Shown: piece by piece, positions 61,561 through 64,000 of the stretch
Numbering within the stretch: position 1 is the first letter of the stretch
How the letters are laid out: every line of letters begins with the position of its first letter
Notes under the pieces: model-generated
What the model saw: the letters and a program-made list of their open reading frames with translations, nothing else
Told to the model about the DNA's origin: nothing
Database searches by the model: none
Translations under genes and position numbers: made by a program
Origin: Gordionus sp. m RMFG-2023
Taxonomy: Eukaryota > Nematomorpha > Gordioida > Chordodea > Parachordodidae
Assembly: GCF_954871325.1 (NCBI RefSeq)
Contig: NC_088777.1
Span: forward strand, 53,854,703-53,918,702
Direction: 5' to 3'
DNA length: 64,000 bases

Positions 61561-62731
61561 AAATGATAGTACTCAATTATGTTTATCATCATCAATTTCA
61601 CGAGTCGTTTTAAGGGAATAAACAAAACGACAAAAATCGTATCAATGATCCCGTAATAAAATTCCGATCTCTAATCGAGCTCGATTGTGGCACTAATTTT
61701 TCTAACGATGCAAGAGCCATTTCTCCTTTGTGAAGATATCGGTGTTGATCAACAACCCGATATTTCACTAAATCCTATCAACTTGGGCGTATCTTGTTCA
61801 CATATCAGATCTTTGAAGCTGTTTACTTTTTGCTCCAACACATTTTTCTAACAATTATTGTATATTCCTCTTCTTAGTCTTTATTAATCTTATCCTCTAA
61901 ATATTTAAAATTATTTAATCTCCATAATTTATGTTCCCTTTTTTTTTATTTGTCATAGTTATCTCCTAGTGATCAAATTATTCAATAACTTGTAATAATT
62001 TCAAAATCTAAAATATCTTACAGTATCGATTAGGTTCTCTTAGATTAAGTTGGTTTCTAAGATTGCCAGTTAACTTCTCTGTCAACTCTAAATTTCATAA
62101 ATTATCACCCTTAAATAACTATAAACACAAACTTCTTTTTATTCTGCTATATGAATGCTGACTTTTTGCTTTACATTTTAGATAATCTTTAACATTGTTA
62201 CTCAATTTTGTACCCCTAAAATTACCCCCTATTTGTCACAATAATTCTTTACCTCTATATGATATTTTCTTATTTTTTATTTTGTAAATCTTCGCAAACC
62301 ATTACCTGGCATTAAACTGAAATTTGTCTTAAGCGGCCGTGGTGGGTGTTCACACTTCGGCCCACATTGTAAAAGTATGATTGAGTAACGCTCGCAATGA
62401 AGAAAAATATATATAAAAATAATTTTACTAAATCCTTTTATTTAGCGTTGAATTAAGCTTCTAAGTTGAGTCTAAACCTGGGATAAAAATATGGCTACGC
62501 CCTTTTATGGTTGACAAAAGATAGTTAGTCTAACAACACTACTTTTATCACATGATTCCATATAAATATAAAAAAAATAATAAGAATCATAATTTTCCGT
62601 ATAACTCACTGAATCACGGGCAAAATCTTAATATTATTATTTTTTTATTCTTTAAAATTTGTTTTGTGCAATTCAACTTTGAATCATTATTACATCAAAA
62701 AATTTCTACCAAAATCCAGTCCAGACCATCT

Positions 62732-62776
62732 TATGAAAACAAATTTTAAAAGAAAAATTTCCTTTTATTTATTAAT
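62732..62776 (+). repeat. 45-bp perfect inverted repeat, left copy
   Basis: From TATGAAAACAAATTTTAAAA to TTTATTTATTAAT; identical to the reverse complement of 63877-63921, 1.1 kb away. The flanks do not match. Confidence 0.95.
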
Positions 62777-63625
62777 CAATTGAAACAAATTCAGCAAAAC
62801 AAAAAAAAAATCCTCTTTTTCTTACTTATTCACTCACAGAAATAATCAGCTGTCTCTACTCTCAGAAGAAATGAGAGTTCCTCTGCTGCTAACTTCCCCA
62901 AACTTATTTCTTTTAACTAATTAACCCATAATTTCTTCCTTCTCTTTTTTTTTAATAACCCTTCCTCTCTCATTTATTTTTTTTAACAAAAAAACCTGAA
63001 CCTCAATTTCCACTACGAATCCATGAAAACCTCCCCAATAAAAAAAAACTTTACCCTCTCTTTCTTTCTCAGTCGCTCTTTTTATTTAAACTTAAATAAT
63101 AAAATTTTTCTTTTTACCTTTACGATGAATGACGGATATAACCAAACCACAAACAATTTTAAACAGAATTTTTACCAATTAAGTATTTTGAAATAAATTA
63201 GTTTTTCCTTTTCCCTTTTACACTTTTTCTTAAAACTATATTGTCACGCTCTTGACTGGATTTTTTTTTTTTTGTGAAAGAATCTTTTTTTTGCCAAATA
63301 AAATCTTGACATAATACTCTCCCCATTCCTAATTTTGATTTATTATCTCCCAAACTTTTCCTTTCCCCAAAACCCCAAATTTCCGCGATATCATCCTTAA
63401 AAATTTTTTATTTTATTTTTAAAACCCACAATTATTTATTTTTTTCTGCGCTATTTATACACATATTAATAAATAAATATTATCTTTTTCTAAAAAAAAA
63501 TAATAACTATTACTTAAAATGACGGTAAAACGATACATGTTTTAATAGAAACAACTAATACTACATATAGATAATATAAACGAAATCCCTAGCTACGACA
63601 GCTACCCCCCCCCCCTTCAAGAACC

Positions 63626-63848
63626 TTACGCATCCCCCAGAACCCAGTCGAGTTCGGAGTCCGAAACTGAGTAATCCAACCAGTCAATAAATTCTGGGGT
63701 CAAATACGTGGCCCTCAGTTCTTCTATTGCACCTTCCAATTCCGGCGCTTGCTCCACATCCTCCGCACCGCCATTCCAGCGGTTTCCAATGTTCCCTGGT
63801 TCCTCTCGCGGCCACGGGGCCATCCCAACCTTCGTCAATTCTACCTCT
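63626..63848 (-). CDS. C-terminal exon of an unrecognised acidic protein (partial gene)
   Basis: GC-rich for this window and open in one frame to the stop at 63626. Likely acceptor GTCCAAAG|AG, then VELTKVGMAPWPREEPGNIG, an acidic middle, and the C terminus LTPEFIDWLDYSVSDSELDW VLGDA. The WLDYS..DSELDWVL tail, with spaced acidic and bulky hydrophobic residues, looks like an activation- or interaction-type motif, but no family is recognised. The 5' part must lie further up the minus strand, at or beyond the window end. The frame is also open, in a different phase, up to 63920. Confidence 0.5.
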
Positions 63849-63876
63849 TTGGACAATAGTTTTCACAGATTGTTCA

Positions 63877-63921
63877 ATTAATAAATAAAAGGAAATTTTT
63901 CTTTTAAAATTTGTTTTCATA
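63877..63921 (-). repeat. 45-bp perfect inverted repeat, right copy
   Basis: Partner of 62732-62776; lies just upstream of the partial exon at 63626-63848. Confidence 0.95.
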
Positions 63922-64000
63922 GTGCCTGGGAGATCAGAGTATTCTTTTTGATTTATAAAAAATAAAGAGAATTAAAATTTAGGAATATGTATATAAGTAT

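Larger units (their letters stand above)
59590..63600 (-). other. 4-kb domain with pyrimidine-rich plus strand, no gene recognised
   Basis: From about 59790 to 63600 the plus strand is persistently C/T-rich, so any transcript of the minus strand would be A/G-rich. No long frame survives on either strand. On the minus strand a TATA-like TATAAAAGAAGG sits at about 60360. Direct repeats at 59345-59410 and 62375-62445 (GAGTAA.GCT..AATGAAGAAAAAT-like) with MITE ends beside both suggest a duplication. The segment could be an old LTR-type element fossil in minus orientation or a long 3' region of the gene at 63.6 kb; neither is proven. Confidence 0.35.

Noticed and set aside
1-64000. CRISPR array, prokaryotic operon or organellar DNA
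   Set aside because: Spliced genes, tRNA-derived heads and DNA transposons show nuclear animal DNA; the tandem arrays have no spacer pattern.

Overview
The window looks like nuclear DNA from an AT-rich metazoan. The evidence is genes split by AT-rich GT..AG introns (several only 43-51 bp), animal-type domains (a CAP/CRISP/ShKT secreted protein, an ING histone reader with a PHD finger, a shugoshin-like coiled coil, an OTU-type motif), dense hAT and TA-target miniature transposons, and tRNA-derived heads. I cannot name the species. Short introns, high AT and a CAP plus ShKT secretory protein would fit flatworm-like or cnidarian-like animals, but this is inference. No CRISPR array, bacterial operon or rRNA is visible.

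Layout. 0-6.6 kb: repeats and relics, no gene supported. 6.6-11.7 kb: a pair of 250-bp direct repeats enclosing a complete-ended 3.24-kb hAT element with a perfect 8-bp target duplication; its inside is a large inverted duplication of transposase sequence, with a TA-target MITE nested in one arm. 12.2-14.4 kb: a two-exon minus-strand gene for a 670-residue, mostly disordered protein I do not recognise. 14.5-29.8 kb: repeats, MITEs and a hAT-type non-autonomous element, no gene. 29.9-35.8 kb: an eight-exon minus-strand gene, assembled here with every splice phase consistent, for a 350-residue secreted CAP-CRISP-ShKT protein; its last exon reads through a 200-bp microsatellite as an Asn-Asn-Asp linker. 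36-43 kb: repeats. 43.1-47.6 kb: a four-exon plus-strand ING gene (748 residues), whose 2.1-kb last intron carries two fold-back elements. 49.4-50.6 kb: a hAT-type MITE and a relative, next to a four-exon shugoshin-like gene (50.6-52.3 kb). 53.9-55.7 kb: a divergent inverted repeat. 55.8-56.5 kb: a 243-residue ORF with an AT-hook-like basic patch. 58.4 kb: an OTU-motif exon on the minus strand. 59.8-63.6 kb: a long domain with pyrimidine-rich plus strand. 63.6-63.9 kb: the C-terminal exon of a minus-strand gene running off the window.

ING and shugoshin are nuclear chromatin and chromosome proteins, CAP-ShKT is secreted; nothing links the genes functionally. The most distinctive structures are the fold-back transposase inside the hAT element, the coding microsatellite, and the two hairpins in the ING intron. 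Exon models come from reading splice sites and phase by eye, with no transcript data.
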